A DNA stretch of 64,000 nt, taken from Lycocorax pyrrhopterus obiensis (lineage: Eukaryota > Chordata > Aves > Passeriformes > Paradisaeidae). A model generated the notes under the pieces. The model saw nothing but the letters and a program-made list of their open reading frames with translations. It was not told the origin of the DNA and searched no databases. The position numbers and the translations under genes are program-made. The stretch lies in contig JACSVZ010000002.1 in NCBI GenBank assembly GCA_014706295.1, positions 55,032,660 to 55,096,659 on the forward strand, in the 5' to 3' direction. Of this stretch, positions 37,330-49,535 are shown piece after piece (position 1 is the first letter of the stretch; every line of letters begins with the position of its first letter).

Positions 37330-37960
37330 TGTGCCGGTTTGGCCAAATTTGGAGGAAAATATCCTCTGAGGGAAGGCAGGTTACAACCACCCCTCCCCCA
37401 CCAGGTTCGGGAAAAAAAGAAATTTTCCTCGGAGGAAAGTGAAAGAGATTAAAAAAACCAATGTATTTAACAACACACAGGAAAAGGATAATAATGCTAA
37501 ATAATAAAACCTCTTGCTGTGAAGAGAAACCTGGGAAGATTTCAGAGTCTTTCTGTAGGTGTGGTCTTTCTCTTCTTTGGAGCTGGGTTGGCGTGGGCCC
37601 ACCTCTGGGCCTCAGTGGAAAATTTTTCCAATGTGTTCTGATGTTGAAACAGTCTAGAAGAGAAGAAGGTAAAAAACCCAAAGTTTCAGGAAAACAAAGT
37701 TTAACTTTCTGTCTCCCTCCGGAGAAAAGAAGCCGAAAGCTGGCTGGAAAGCAAGAAGGGTGCTTCCTCCACTCTTGCTGCTGCAGCAGGACGCAGAGGA
37801 GTGTATATCTGTGTCCTTGAACAACTGCTTTGAAAAGTTCACTCATTTTTTTTTCTCTCCGCCCTCTCAGGCTCAGTTTAAAGGCACAGAAAGGCACAAA
37901 GTTAATTTCTGGGCATAGAGCAGCGATAGGGGATACACATCATATAGTCAACCCAAGACA
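37330..37960 (-). repeat. 5' LTR of the ERV-L-like provirus
   Basis: 631 bp, the partner of 30932-31565. Sense-strand start TGTCTTGGGT, end CCGGCACA. The matching long open frame starts at ATG 37846 and leaves the LTR to end at 37298. As the 5' LTR it would hold the proviral promoter, directing transcription opposite to VPS41. Confidence 0.95.
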
Positions 37961-38082
37961 ATATGTGTGTGTGTATGCACAGTGTTGCATTCCACTGAGG
38001 GAAACTGCGAGGAGTTGTTTTAGAAATGGATGGTCAGGAACGAAATTAAGCCAAACGAGGCAAACGTTGTATCTGAGAACCG

Positions 38083-38088
38083 TTTATT
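38083..38088 (-). promoter_or_regulatory. Polyadenylation signal of family C LTR
   Basis: AATAAA on the minus strand, about 100 bases before the LTR 3' end. It is antisense to VPS41. Confidence 0.7.
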
Positions 38089-38595
38089 GGTAACGAAAAA
38101 ACAAAAAGAAAAAAGAGTTGCGACGGTTGCCTGGCACGCTGTGAGTAGGCTCTCGGACCGGAGGTCCAGGACCCTGGGTAGGGTCATGGCCAGGATTGCC
38201 ACGACCAGCTGGATCAGGGCGGCAGGGCGGGCTGGATCAGCCTGGCAGGGTTGAATGCAGGCAGCCCAGGCAAGGACGCGGGGGCGAAGCGGCAAGGCGG
38301 CGGTCAGGGACACAGGGAGGCAGGACAGGCACAAGGGCGAGCGAGAGCCAGCGACGGCAGGAGAGCCACAAGGCAGGCTGGGGCCAGGGCAAAGGAGGGA
38401 GTGAGCGAGCAAGCCAGTGACGGCACAGCAACAAGCAGCAGCAAGCCCCTCAGCAGGCTGAAGCCAAAGCAAAAAAGCAAGTCCCAAAAGCCCCCGGCCA
38501 AAAGACAAGTCTCCAAAAAGCCGCAAAAAGCATAAAACCCAAAAGCCCCTAAAAGCAAAAAGCACCATCGCCAAAGCCCCCCAGAGCGTGTGGTT

Positions 38596-38682
38596 ACTTT
38601 TTACACCCTCTGGCTCTTCCCAAAATCCGCCTGCTGGCAGGAGACCATTGGCCCAGTCCAATGTCCCACTGCAGTCCATTGG
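38596..38682 (-). promoter_or_regulatory. LTR promoter elements (CCAAT boxes and TATA-like)
   Basis: On the minus strand CCAATGG occurs at 38676-38682 and 38645-38651, with a further inverted CCAAT (ATTGG) at about 38657-38662. These are followed by GGTGTAAAAAGT at 38596-38607, a TATA-like box about 40-75 bases downstream. This spacing is that of an LTR U3 promoter. Activity is inferred. Confidence 0.55.
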
Positions 38683-41421
38683 TGGAGACCTTTCGCCATA
38701 TGATTGGAGAAACCCCTCTTGGGAGTTCAGTGTCTCCTGCTGACAGCCTGTCCCATGTGAGGTGTTGCCTGGTGAAGTCCTCCCAGAGACAAGGCTTCTT
38801 CTAGTTGCCTTCTGCACATGGCACATGTGAAACCCCTCCCCCATGTGCTTCTGACAATCAGTATTGAGACAAATCAAAACTAAATTGGCTCACACACAGA
38901 TAAATAATAATGTTTAAATTAATTTAGGAAAAGTTTCTGAAAATTCTTGAAAAAGAGTGGATGAAAGCACTGATTAAGGGGGTTGTAGAAGTGATGGGAA
39001 CCTCTTGAAGTAAAATGAGCTTTGCTGTAAGTATGATTGAACACTGCTTTGCTTTTCACACTCCTAATGTGCGTGTGGCTTGCCTGCTAACCATGGCTAA
39101 AAGGCATGAAGTCACAGACAACTATTAAAACGTTTAGATTCCTAGCTTGTAAATATTGCATTTCTCACAGAATTGGAGTGAAATCCAGTCTTATGTTTCA
39201 TGTTCATCCACTTCATATCCATTGGGATGCAGCATTTGTGAAAGAATCAATTATCCATTTGTTAGTCTGGGGAGCTTTACAAATTATACATTAGCAGATT
39301 GATTTCTCAGGTTCAGCATTGGGGGACTGATTGTATAAGGTGGGTTGATGATAAGTGTCAGGGGAGAAGGAGTTGCCACAAAGAACACAATTAAAAGAAG
39401 CTTTCTGAGTGGCCATGAATTTACTCCTAATTGAAGAGCTGACTTAATCCATAGTAAGAGCATTTATTTCAAGCATTTTACATTAGGTAATTGATTATCA
39501 CATGAGGTACATTTGCTGCTAGATATTTGATTTTCCTTTCCTTTAAATTTAGGATTTTACAAAACCATGTATTTAGATCTCTATGTGCAAGGTGTCTGCT
39601 AGCTTTCTTTCCTGCTCCCTAAACTTTTTTTTCATCCATTAAGGTAACATTTTTTTTGTTCTATAGTGTCAGCTTGACATTATTGATTTTGAACAGTCAA
39701 ACTTACTTATGTTGTCCAGAATTCCAAACATGTCTCCATCAGAAAGAAAACTGCAGCTAATGGAAATTCAGTGGAAGGTATTTCTTCCTTCTTTGCTGGT
39801 ACTTCAACGATGTGTTAAATTCTGAAGCTGTTCCCTGGTAAATCATTTAAGTGTATTTCCATTCCTAACTAACAGGATCCTCCTTGCCAGATTTGAATTA
39901 TGTTGCTTGAGAAATACAATGTGTATTATTATCATTTGTACAGTACTGGAAGTATCATTCTGATCACAAAGTAGTTGTGTGTTTTTACTTGATTGGCCTA
40001 ATGCTAGGGGTCCTGATTAGGTAAAAAAAAGATTACGCAATGTAGTGCTAGTAGAATAATAAATAGTAGCTTTTTCAACATTTTATGTACAGCTGTCTCT
40101 GGTTTTATGACATGAGGTTTAAGATTAGATAATCTCTTAACTGAGTGATATTTACATGGGTTATATGTTCTAAATTTTAGATTCTTGTACATTTTACAGG
40201 TTTTTTCAACACCCATTTAAAATACCTTTAAAACAGTCAACTGACCAAACTCCAGTGCATATCATGGTTCCAACTGTATTAAATATACAGTCCTTCAAAT
40301 TATGATGAGTTAGTGACTACCTGTGTCTTCTCTAACCTTGAATGATTCTTCGCCTTCTGTAGACATGTAAAGGTAGATCTTGCAGGAGGGGCATTTATTC
40401 CTTTACTGTAAAATCCAAAGCCTGTTTCTTTTTGTCAGGCAAATAAACTCTTCAGTGGGTTAGCTGGAAAAAGCTTTAAAAAAACCACGAGGGAAAGGCA
40501 GTTGTAACTCCGTGCCCGAGTTTATAACATTTAATAAAAAAATGAAAAACAAAAGCGGGGTGAGGGGGCTGACCCCCAGTATTATTTGTGTTCCCTGTTT
40601 CTGAAATATCAAAATTATCCATGGGGTATTGATAAGGTGTAAATGCAAATTAAATTTGAAATGCTAAGTAGCTTTGCTGACTGGCACAGAAGTGTATTTA
40701 AACAAATGATGGTTATGGAAAGAAGAATTGGAGCTGATTCTAGAAGAAACACTTTGGTTTAGATAATATATGTACCAATTTTATCTGTGGTCTTTTCTTT
40801 CTCATTTCCTGTATAGTCTGAGATCTTAAAGAGTTCTCAAACAGCTTTCCAGTGGAACATAGCTCTGGAGTCACAGGCTTGACTGTTATTTAGGTCTGAA
40901 CAAGAAGATTCTGGCATTAGCAGTTCTTCCTGAAATTTTGTTTTTAAATGCATGTAATATTCAGCCTGGACTGTTCATGGTCTATCATCACTTTCTGAGC
41001 TCCACAGAAAGTTCTGAATTGTAAAGTCAGTGAACAGGCTAATAGTCTAGTTTGTGCTAGTTTGAGTTGAGTGCTGAAAAAAATTTACTCTATGTTTGCT
41101 TTGCCTTGTGTATGTCATTTCCTGTTGAAACTTAGCAGGAGGTTTGTGTAAATGAACAGATCTCTTTTAGTTGAATTTAGTTGTTTTCCCTGATTGTCAT
41201 CTGTGTATGGTGCAGACAAAAAGGAAAAAAATAATAGGAGAAAGAAAAAGTTAATAGCAACTGATAGAGGTGTTGGGCATGCAGAAGGCTTGTAACAAAG
41301 TGCTAGTTATATATGCTGTATGAAATACTGTGTCATCAAATTTCTGTTTAACAATAGAACAAGTTTGGAAGTATTGTGCGCAATTTTGAATGTGGGAAAA
41401 ATGCAAATACACTGACAACAT

Positions 41422-43260
41422 TCTAGAATCTTAGAATCATAGAATATTAAGTGATTAGAGTGTAAAGATTACATAGTCCTAATCCCCCCTGCCATAGGCA
41501 GGTACACCTCCCCCTAGACCAAGTGTCTCAAGGCCTTATTCAGCCTGGCTTTGAACACTGCCAGGGTTGGGGCATCTACAACCTCTCTGGGCAACCTGTT
41601 CAGTGTCTCACCACACTCATGGTATATAATTTCTTCTAAATGTCTAAGCTAAATTTCCCCTCTTTCAATTTTTACTTACTTGTCCTTGTCCTATCTTTGC
41701 AGTTCCTGATGAAGAGTCCCTCTCCAGCTTCCCTGTAGGTCCCTTTCAGGTACTAGAAGTTTGCCATGAGGTCTCCATGCAACCTTCTCTTCTCCAGGCT
41801 GAATAGCCCTGACTTGCTCAGCCTGTCTTCATAGAGGAGGTGCTCCAGTCATCTTACAAACTTCATGGCCCTCCTCTCGACTTGCTCCAACAGTTCCATG
41901 TCCTCCTTATGTTAGGGATACCAGAACTAAATGCAGCACTCGGAGTGGGATCTCATATGAGCAGAGTAGAGGGGCAGGATCACCTCATTTGACCTGCTGG
42001 CCTTGTGATGCAGCCCAGGATTTGATTGACTTTCTGGGCTGTGAGCACACACAGCTGGCTCGTGATGAGTTTTTCATCACTTTTTAGTCCCAAGTCTTTC
42101 TCCTCAGGGCTGCTCTCAATCACTTCTCTGCCCAACCCATTGGTGTGTCTGAGATTGCTGTGACCCCGGTGTAGGACCTTTCACTTTGCTTTGTTGAACT
42201 TCATGAGGTTTGCTTCAGCCCGCATCTCAAGCCTGTCAAGGTCCCTCTGGATGTCATTTTCCCTTCCCCTCATCTTGTCAATTGCACCACACAGTCTGGT
42301 GTCATCAGTGGACTTGCTGAGGGTGCAGTTGGTCCCACTCTCCATGTCACCAGCAAAGATGTTGAACAGTATCAGCCCCAGTATGGACCCCTGAAGGACA
42401 CCACTCATCACTGGTCTCCACATGGACAATGAGCTGTTGACCAAAACTCTGTGCATGTGGCTATCCAGTGAGTTCTTTATCCACTGAGTGGTCCACCCAT
42501 CAAATCCCTGTCTCTCCAATCTGGAGACAAGGATGGCATGCAGGAGTGTGAAACACTTTGCATCGTGTCCAGGTAGACAATGTCTGTTGCTCTGCCCCTG
42601 TCCACCAACACTGTAGCTGTGTCACAGAAGGACACCAGATTTGTCAGGCATGATTGTCCCCTTGTAAAACCATTTTGGCGGTTACCAGTCACCTCTTTGT
42701 TAGCCAGGTGCCTTAGCAGAGTTTCCAGTAGAATCTGCTCCGTGACCTTGCCTGGCACAGAGGTGAAACTGACTGGTCTGTAGTTCCCTGGGTCTTCCAC
42801 TTTCCCTTTTTTAAAAATGGGGATTATATTTCCCTTTTTCCGGTCATCAGGGACTTCACCTGACTGCCATGATTTTTCAGAAATGATGAATCGTGACTCA
42901 GCAACTTTGTCTGCCAGCTCCCTCAGGACCCACAGATGAACCTCACTGGACTTGTGCACATTCAGATTCCTTAGATGGTCTCGAACCTGATCCTCTCCTA
43001 CAGGGGGCTCAGGATCTTCAGCCTCCCAGTCCATCCATCTGCCTTTCTCGACTTGGGTGGCATGGCTGGAGCACTTGCCATTGAAGACAGAGGCACAGAA
43101 GTTGTTGAGAACCCCAGCCTTCTCTTTGTCTAGGGCAGCCAGGTCTCCCATTTTCTTCAAGATATTACCTCATTATCCCACATTATCCCTAGTCTTTCTT
43201 TTGTGTGGTACATACCTATAGAAGCCCTTCCTGTTATCCTTAGTGTCCTGCAGGAGAGGT
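41422..43260 (-). mobile_element. CR1 LINE, 5'-truncated, RT frame broken
   Basis: The low-coordinate end carries the CR1 3' tail (minus strand ATTCTATGATTCTAAGATTC), followed by the CR1 3' UTR and ORF2 reverse transcriptase read on the minus strand. Two blocks are readable. The first, 42477-43160, has [20 protein letters not shown], the finger motif [12 protein letters not shown] and [12 protein letters not shown]. The second, 42181-42519, has VLQGSILGLILFNIF, LSKSTDDTRL and QRDLDRLE. They are joined by a frameshift in 42477-42519. The catalytic box normally FADD in CR1 reads STDD. The element is cut off at about 43260, inside ORF2 upstream of the RT fingers, so endonuclease and ORF1 are missing. 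It is a dead copy. Confidence 0.93.
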
Positions 43261-45690
43261 TTTGCCTTGCTGGGCACTGTTAATTACCTGAGTACAATCA
43301 CACATTTAATCTCCAAAGTATTGCCCTATGGCTTTCAAACCACAGCACAGCAGATAAATTCGATCATCCTGATCCTCGTTTTCAACTTTTATGGGAAGAG
43401 CTTACATAGTCCACTTTGCCTAGTTTCTACACTTCATTTTTTCAGAGTCAAACTTTATCAAAGCCATTTGACAGGAAAATAGGAACAGTGTGGACTGTAG
43501 TATTGAGCTGTCAGCTCTTTTGGTGTTTCCTGTTTTGTGTCTTTTTGTCTTGGGTTTTGTTGCTGTAGTGTCTCCAACAAGGCCCATCACACTGGAGTGC
43601 TGCCAGATCTGCTGTTGCTGTAATGTCAGCCTGATGGTGGATGTAGGTGCTGGAGTAGTGAGAGGAACATGACCAGATGAACACTGTACCGTAGTGTATG
43701 ACCCTGTGCCAAGACTGGACTATTGAAGACAGACGTTTTGTCTTTGCAATTGCAAAGTAACAAAAGAAGAGAAGAAACTTAGTGAGAAAGTTGTGGCAAT
43801 GGCAACTTAGATGCAGCCCAGAACAAAAAACCCATGCCGCTTCCATGATAAACTCAGTTAAACTTTCTATACTTGTTCTTTCAGAGGGCTGGAGGTGTTC
43901 CTGGTTGTAGAGGGAATGGTGAAGACATGCTGGCTTTTTCCCCATGCCTACCCCTAGACGGAGGCAAAGTCTTCTCTTGCACCTTGATGAGCAAAATAGA
44001 AATTTAGAAAGGCATTTTTCAAGGCAAGGCAGGAATAAAAGGACATGCTGGTTATGAAGCTTCTAGAAAGTCAGACTGACAATCGATATATCTTGCCTTA
44101 CTCAGCATCCTCCAGTCTTTGAATTGGCCAATTCTGTGTGTAACATCTGAGAATAGAGCTTCTACAAGGATGTTGGCCATACCATCAGGTTGATGGGCTT
44201 GAGCTGTACTCCTCTGCTGATACCCCCCTAAATGTGACAGGAGGAACACAGCTGTGGAATGTGCACCAGCTGCCTGCACTGCTAGTCATGCACTCGCCTC
44301 TGATCTTGAAATGTCGCAACTCAGCATAACCACTCTGTGGCAAACAAAAATACTTCTGGAGCACATAAGTCAAGGAAAACTGGTTTAAATTCCTCCTTGC
44401 CAGTGAACTTCTTTGCAAACAATACACAGTGGAAAGACCACTTTGTGATAGGCAGTAATTGCAATATTTCCAGGTGCCATTTTGTGGTGAGACCAAGAAT
44501 TATGTATTCTGCACACAAGAAAGCAGGAAAGCAAAAGGGCAGTGTAATTTTCCCAACTCATCAGGCAACTATGGCAGTGCAGTGTTCAGTTTTTCAACCT
44601 TGATTATAAAGAAGCTTCTAGAAAATATGATTTGGGCATATATTATTTTCAAAGTGGACGAGAGGAAAGCTTCCTTTCTCTGAGTTAGAATTTGTTGTGT
44701 GTGTGAAAGATTATGGGGGGAAAAACTTTCCAAAGGGTGTGAGAACACCTCAGTTTATCTCCTGTAGATAGCCCATGTGAACAGTGTGTTTTTACATACT
44801 TATTATGTACTTTTAATGCAATTCCAACTGCCATAGCATATATAAGGACCTGCGATACTTCTGACACAGTTGTGTAATATCTAATGTGATCCCACAACTC
44901 CAGTGCTCTTCCAGTGATACTTTATTTTTACACAAACATATGATGGGTTTCTTTTATCATGCTCAGAACCACAGGAGTGATCTAATTTGTGGTTTAATCC
45001 ATTCAATGTTTTATGAGCGTAAGAAGAGTTGTTCTTAAAAGTGTGAGAGACCTGTGTGAAGATCCTTCAGTGATTCTTGAAATGATGAGCTGTTTGTTAC
45101 AGAGGAAGTCAGGATCATGATGCATAAGAAGTTTCTTGGTACTTGAATATAATGAGATTGGGTTTTGTATGCAAGAGGATATGCATCAGGTTATTCAAAT
45201 TATAAGTTAGTTCGCCGTACATTAGTTATGAATAGTTGCTTAAGCTAAGTAAACAGTAGCAGATACTGTCTAGCTCTGTAGGTTAGAACCAAAAGTATGT
45301 TTGGATAGGGAAGGGAAGATTTATTAAATTGGGGCAGTTTTCAGGCTTTTTTCCATATTTGTCTAAGAATGAGGAAACCCGTGTTGCACTTCAAAACCTT
45401 CTAATACTCACTTCTGAGAACAATATTAGAGCCAAAAATGAAAGTAAGAGAAGGAATTTGAAGAAATAAATAAATACCAGCATAGCCATCAGACTAAACT
45501 AGAAAAGTTTTCAGTTGCCCTGATGCCTGTGTGATCACTATATTTTATCCAAAGTTTTGATAGCGGGAATTAATAGCTGTGGTACGCAGTCACAGATGCT
45601 TAAGGTCTGGGAACCTGGCACTTCATGAGAGTTCCAGAACCCTGAGGCAGGTAACTGCAAAAAGAAAGTCAAAATTTTGGGGTTAGGCAA

Positions 45691-45720
45691 AAGGCTGGAA
45701 AGAAGGCTGGAAAGAAGGCT
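45691..45720. repeat. 12-bp tandem repeat, 2.5 units
   Basis: AAGGCTGGAAAG is repeated head to tail in the 3' part of the VPS41 intron, about 160 bp before the next exon. Confidence 0.9.
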
Positions 45721-45878
45721 TTGTCACAGAAATACCTGCTCTGTGAGGGTTTTTTGATTCATGCAACTAAACATTGCTCAGCCGTTAACATGTAAATCTT
45801 TCAAAGTGCAAGGAATGTTAAAGCATGTCACTGGTGATCTAACTTTAAAAGTATTATTTCTTTATTTTCTTTCTCTAG

Positions 45879-45953
45879 AGCCCAGTAAAGATAAATCAGA
45901 TCAGCCTGGATGAAAGTGGAGAACACATGGGTGTTTGCTCAGAAGATGGCAAG
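45879..45953 (+). CDS. VPS41: VPS41 exon (propeller, SPVKINQISLDESGEHMGVC...)
   Basis: Twenty-five codons in phase 0, acceptor TTTCTTTCTCTAG and donor GTACAA. The product SPVKINQISLDESGEHMGVC followed by SEDGK joins directly to the FDV end of the exon at 18619, with no missing residues relative to VPS41 as I know it. The SxDGK pattern closes one WD40 blade. The 27-kb intron before it, with all its insertions, must be removed to join the two. Confidence 0.97.
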
Positions 45954-48900
45954 GTACAACAAATCCATTTATGTATTTGCTGAGGTAACAGGTAGTCCTA
46001 GTATTACACTAGGATGATTGTGATAACCTGTGGAGTGTATTCCTGCATTTAGCACCACTACTTTGACCATACGTTTTGAGAACTGAGCTCACCTTTGAAT
46101 ACTCAAAATTAAAGTCAAATATATTTTGCACAAATATGCTGTAGGAAAAGTAATTACAAGAATGTCAATAATGTAACTGCTATTAAACTGATTAACAGCT
46201 GTGACAGGAGGACATGTCAACTTAATCGTTACTGCTGTGCCAGTTATACTTCAGTGACTATTCTGCTATTCCTGCAAGACAGTTGTTTAATGCCTTTCTG
46301 CTATAAATCCACAAAATTGGATTTTGTGGGCTTGATTTCTGTGGGCTGGTGGTTTTCATTTTTACACACTTTATGAATGTTTCTCTTGAATTATAGAATC
46401 TTTTGATAAACAATCATAGTTTATCAGAAGAATAAAGTGTCTTACAACAGCCACATTAAATAAATGTAAAATCAATATAGGTACAGTTTCCTAAAAAACT
46501 GGCACCTACTTCCTTGACTGAGGACATATATCATTTGTGTAGTGTATAACTAACAATTATCAGTGCTTCTCTGGAATGTTGAGCTGTGACATTTAGTGGT
46601 TTTGGTGATTGATTTTTCCACTTATAAGAATGTCTTTTTGTTTTTTCAGTCAATGACAATATTTTCTAATGTTGGTTTCAATGATAAAATTCTAATGCAC
46701 AGAGTGTATTTAAGCTTCTTTTTTAATATAATGCCCATATACAAATGCAGTGCGTTAAAAATCATTTAAATAATTTCTCAATATTCAACTTACTCAGGAG
46801 AACATTTCTTACACAGTAGACTTGGGGGAGGAGGAGTGTTGGTAATCCTAATGTTGCGTTCAGTAGAAATTCTTTACATTAAAATACAATTGGATTTTGC
46901 AGTAGGAAAAATAGGGAAACAACCCCTTTAGACTGTATGCATTTGGTTTTTTTCATTCCAAATAGGTTTTTTTTCCCTCAACAGGCAGCCAGTTTGTGTA
47001 TCCAGGATTTTTATTTCTGAGAGGTATCTTGATGTCGGTATCTTGACACAGTAATTGGGATACTACTGCCTATCAAAGTGGTTGTAGAATTTTACATCCT
47101 GTGTGAAACACAGAAGTATCCTATTTGTCTAAGCAAGATAAGGCAAGGGTCAGTAATTGTGCAAGCTAGTAAAAATGTTGAGCTAGCATTGTTGGTTTAG
47201 GTTTTCATATGGTTTTGGGGAGCAAGCACTCACTGTTGCTGTAAGGGCTCCTCAGATGTGACTGTTGATTACTGACTCAAAATACCTATGCTGCAGTGAG
47301 ACTAAAAGCCATACACATTTTTTGTATGGTTAATATTAAATATATTTATTTAATTTCAGAAGTACTGAAAAATCCATAATATCTACTCTGGTGTGGCTCT
47401 ATTTGAAAAGACTTCAATCCTTTAAATGGTGACTGTCTTCATTTAGTGAAATAGCTATTGTGGGTCCAGTGTATGACATTGCATACTATACAAGGCAGTC
47501 AAAAATACAGTTCCACAGCCACAGGGATGGAGTATCACAAGTACAATATTCAGCGTATTTGCATTCGTTGAGTCCAGGGACATTGGTTCTTCACCATATT
47601 CTACATTTGCGAAAAACTCATCTGGAGATTTGAAAGATGTGGGTATTTTAGAAGTTAGACTTTCCACATGATCCAGAAAGGCTCATGTCTGTGAAATAAT
47701 CCACTCTTAAAACTGATTAAAATACATACTTGTATGTTGTGCTACAGTGTAAGAAAATGGCAGATTCCTGGCCAGATAATGTAGCACTTCTAGGTTCTGG
47801 TCATAACAAAAGTGTAAATTTACATTCCTTATAGCCCTTTCCTTACTACAGTGGGAGTGTTGATATTGTAAGAAGTTAAAACATTTGTACAAGTAGTTAC
47901 AAAGTCTTTATTAACTTGATTAAATACATAAAAGTGGTGAAATCCTTAAAAAAAAAAAAAAGGGAAAAGACCTGTGAAACAGCTTTGTTTTCTTAAATCA
48001 GTTTTAAACAAAACAGCAGATGTAATGAAGAGGCCTGGGAATTTTGAGTTAGCTGGATTGATGCAAGTATAGTCTACCAATTAATGAAGATACTTTCTCT
48101 TTTGTGATAAGCAGAGTGCATTTTCACATATCAAAGTGGATCCAATATGATAGAGATGGAAACTGTTTGTTTTCTTGAGGGAAGGCCTTATGATGAGAAC
48201 CTCCTCCTCACATCTGTTCTGCTGTCTGATATATTTTAGTTTACTACTTTTTTTTTCCTGATTCTCAAACTAGATTTGGTCTAGCCATATGGGCTGGGGG
48301 GAGAGCACAGAAGCACAGTACAATTCTCTGACCCTCTTTTTGACAGTCAACATCCAGACCTAATGTCAAAACCTGTCACATGTATGTCATACATGTCCAA
48401 CAAATGCTTTGGGAGCCACTGCAGCTCTTCTGTACTGCGCATTTGGTTCTTTAAAAACCTTCCTTTCTAATGAACTCAGCTGCAGCTGATCACCACTGGC
48501 ATGGAAAGGAGCAGAAATCATAACCAACACCAGCCCTCTAGTTTAGCTGCTGGGTATTGAAATGTCAGGGTGTAAGAGAATTTTGGTGCTCAAATAAATA
48601 GAACAGGAAGCAGGCTTGCATCTTCAGAATTGTGGAGATTTTTAGATAAGGTTTTTGTGTTAGTTTTGTCTGTAGTTAATTGTACACTCTCTTTAAAAAC
48701 CTGGATTTGACTCCTGGTTTTGCTAAAGCTCTCCTGTCATTACATAAGAGCAATGTAATTGGCACCCTTATTCTGGCGTGTAACTTTTTTTGTGTGAAGA
48801 AATATAAATTATATTGAAAACCCATGTGCTTGCATGTTTTAGTGTCATCTCTAATGCCTGTAGCAACATTAATGTTAGGAATATCCGTGAAGTATTACAC

Positions 48901-49460
48901 TGATAATTTTTCAAGAAATGTGACTTGTTTTCCTGCCTTTTGATCACTCAAGGTTGGTTACTTCTTCCACACGTGGAAGCAAAGAAGCAGCTAAGTCTGG
49001 ATTCACTGGAGTGATGGGTTCTGGATATTTAAAATCAGACAAAACTAGCAACATGTAGTGGAATCATAAAATCCTTTTTCCAGTTGCCTAAGAGCATCAC
49101 GAACAGAGTGGGCATGGAAAGTAGAAATAGATAAATCCAATATAGTTTTGTAATAGCAAAAGAATCACTTTCTTTCTGAGGAATATGAGACATTAGGAAG
49201 TAATAACTGTTAGATGATGTCCCTAGAGTAAACATGATAACATGTATTTTTTGCAGAGTTGTTTTTTCCTCTTAGCTCACTCCATTTTGTTTTCATACTC
49301 AAAAAGAAATATCATATTGCCATATTCAGTGATACATTAGGAAAATGTTGAAGGTACTGTTGCTGATTTTGATTAATTACTTTTAATTTGAGAAGGCTGT
49401 TTTGAAATTTTTGAGGATTCTGCTTTCACAGAATTTGCAGTGTTATGTTTTAACCATGTA

Positions 49461-49535
49461 TTTTCTTTTTTTTTTCCTTTCTCCTTTCTTTTCTCTGTCT
49501 TATTTTCTCTTTCCTCTGTTTCTTATTTTGTGTAG
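49461..49535 (+). repeat. 75-nt pyrimidine tract ending in TAG
   Basis: Nearly continuous C/T over about 70 bases, closing with TTTTGTGTAG. It is the strongest acceptor-like sequence in the window that is not attached to a known VPS41 exon. Confidence 0.8.

Larger units (their letters stand above)
30932..37960 (-). mobile_element. ERV-L-like provirus, full structure, coding-defective
   Basis: A 7.0-kb element has two LTRs, both TG...CA, and a perfect 5-bp target duplication, ATATG at 30927-30931 and 37961-37965. Read on the minus strand the order is 5' LTR, primer-binding-like site, gag, protease, reverse transcriptase, RNase H, integrase, 3' LTR. No env region is present: only about 120 bp separate the integrase end from the 3' LTR. 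The 5-bp duplication, lack of env and pol type fit class III (ERV-L) elements of birds. The internal frame is broken by at least eight stops plus frame shifts, and by a nested solo LTR at 32675-33063, so it cannot be autonomous. It lies antisense to VPS41. Confidence 0.95.
37983..38894 (-). mobile_element. Solo LTR, family C, 22 bp from the provirus
   Basis: A GC-rich 912-bp block on the minus strand begins TGTGAGCC and ends GGAATGCAACA. It is flanked by CACAG at 37978-37982 and 38895-38899. The right flank is a CACACACAG run, so the duplication is less certain than the others. AATAAA lies at 38083-38088 (minus). Upstream promoter elements are visible. Between them, at about 38130-38570, are CpG-rich and AAAAGCCC-type imperfect repeats that produce overlapping arginine-rich open frames. 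There are no internal viral genes. The right edge could instead be at 38871 (GAGACA), but no flanking duplication fits there. Confidence 0.78.
18620..45878 (+). other. VPS41: VPS41 intron (27.3 kb), landing zone for most insertions
   Basis: GT at 18620 and AG at 45877-45878 bound this 27,259-bp intron. It contains the solo LTR at 25122-26029, the ERV-L-like provirus with its nested LTR (30932-37960), the solo LTR at 37983-38894 and the CR1 at about 41422-43260. The blocks 18620-25116, 26035-30926, 38900-41421 and 43261-45878 hold AT-rich sequence with no gene or repeat that I recognise, apart from small tandem repeats and the splice-flanked segments at 26482-26577 and 39667-39777 described in the findings. 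Confidence 0.92.

Noticed and set aside
38020..38877. 285-codon minus-strand and 94-codon arginine-rich plus-strand open frames
   Set aside because: They span the family C solo LTR; low-complexity composition explains them.
43511..43945. 144-codon minus-strand open frame beyond the CR1
   Set aside because: No homology that I can name; the CR1 ends at about 43260 and the frame shows no RT motifs.
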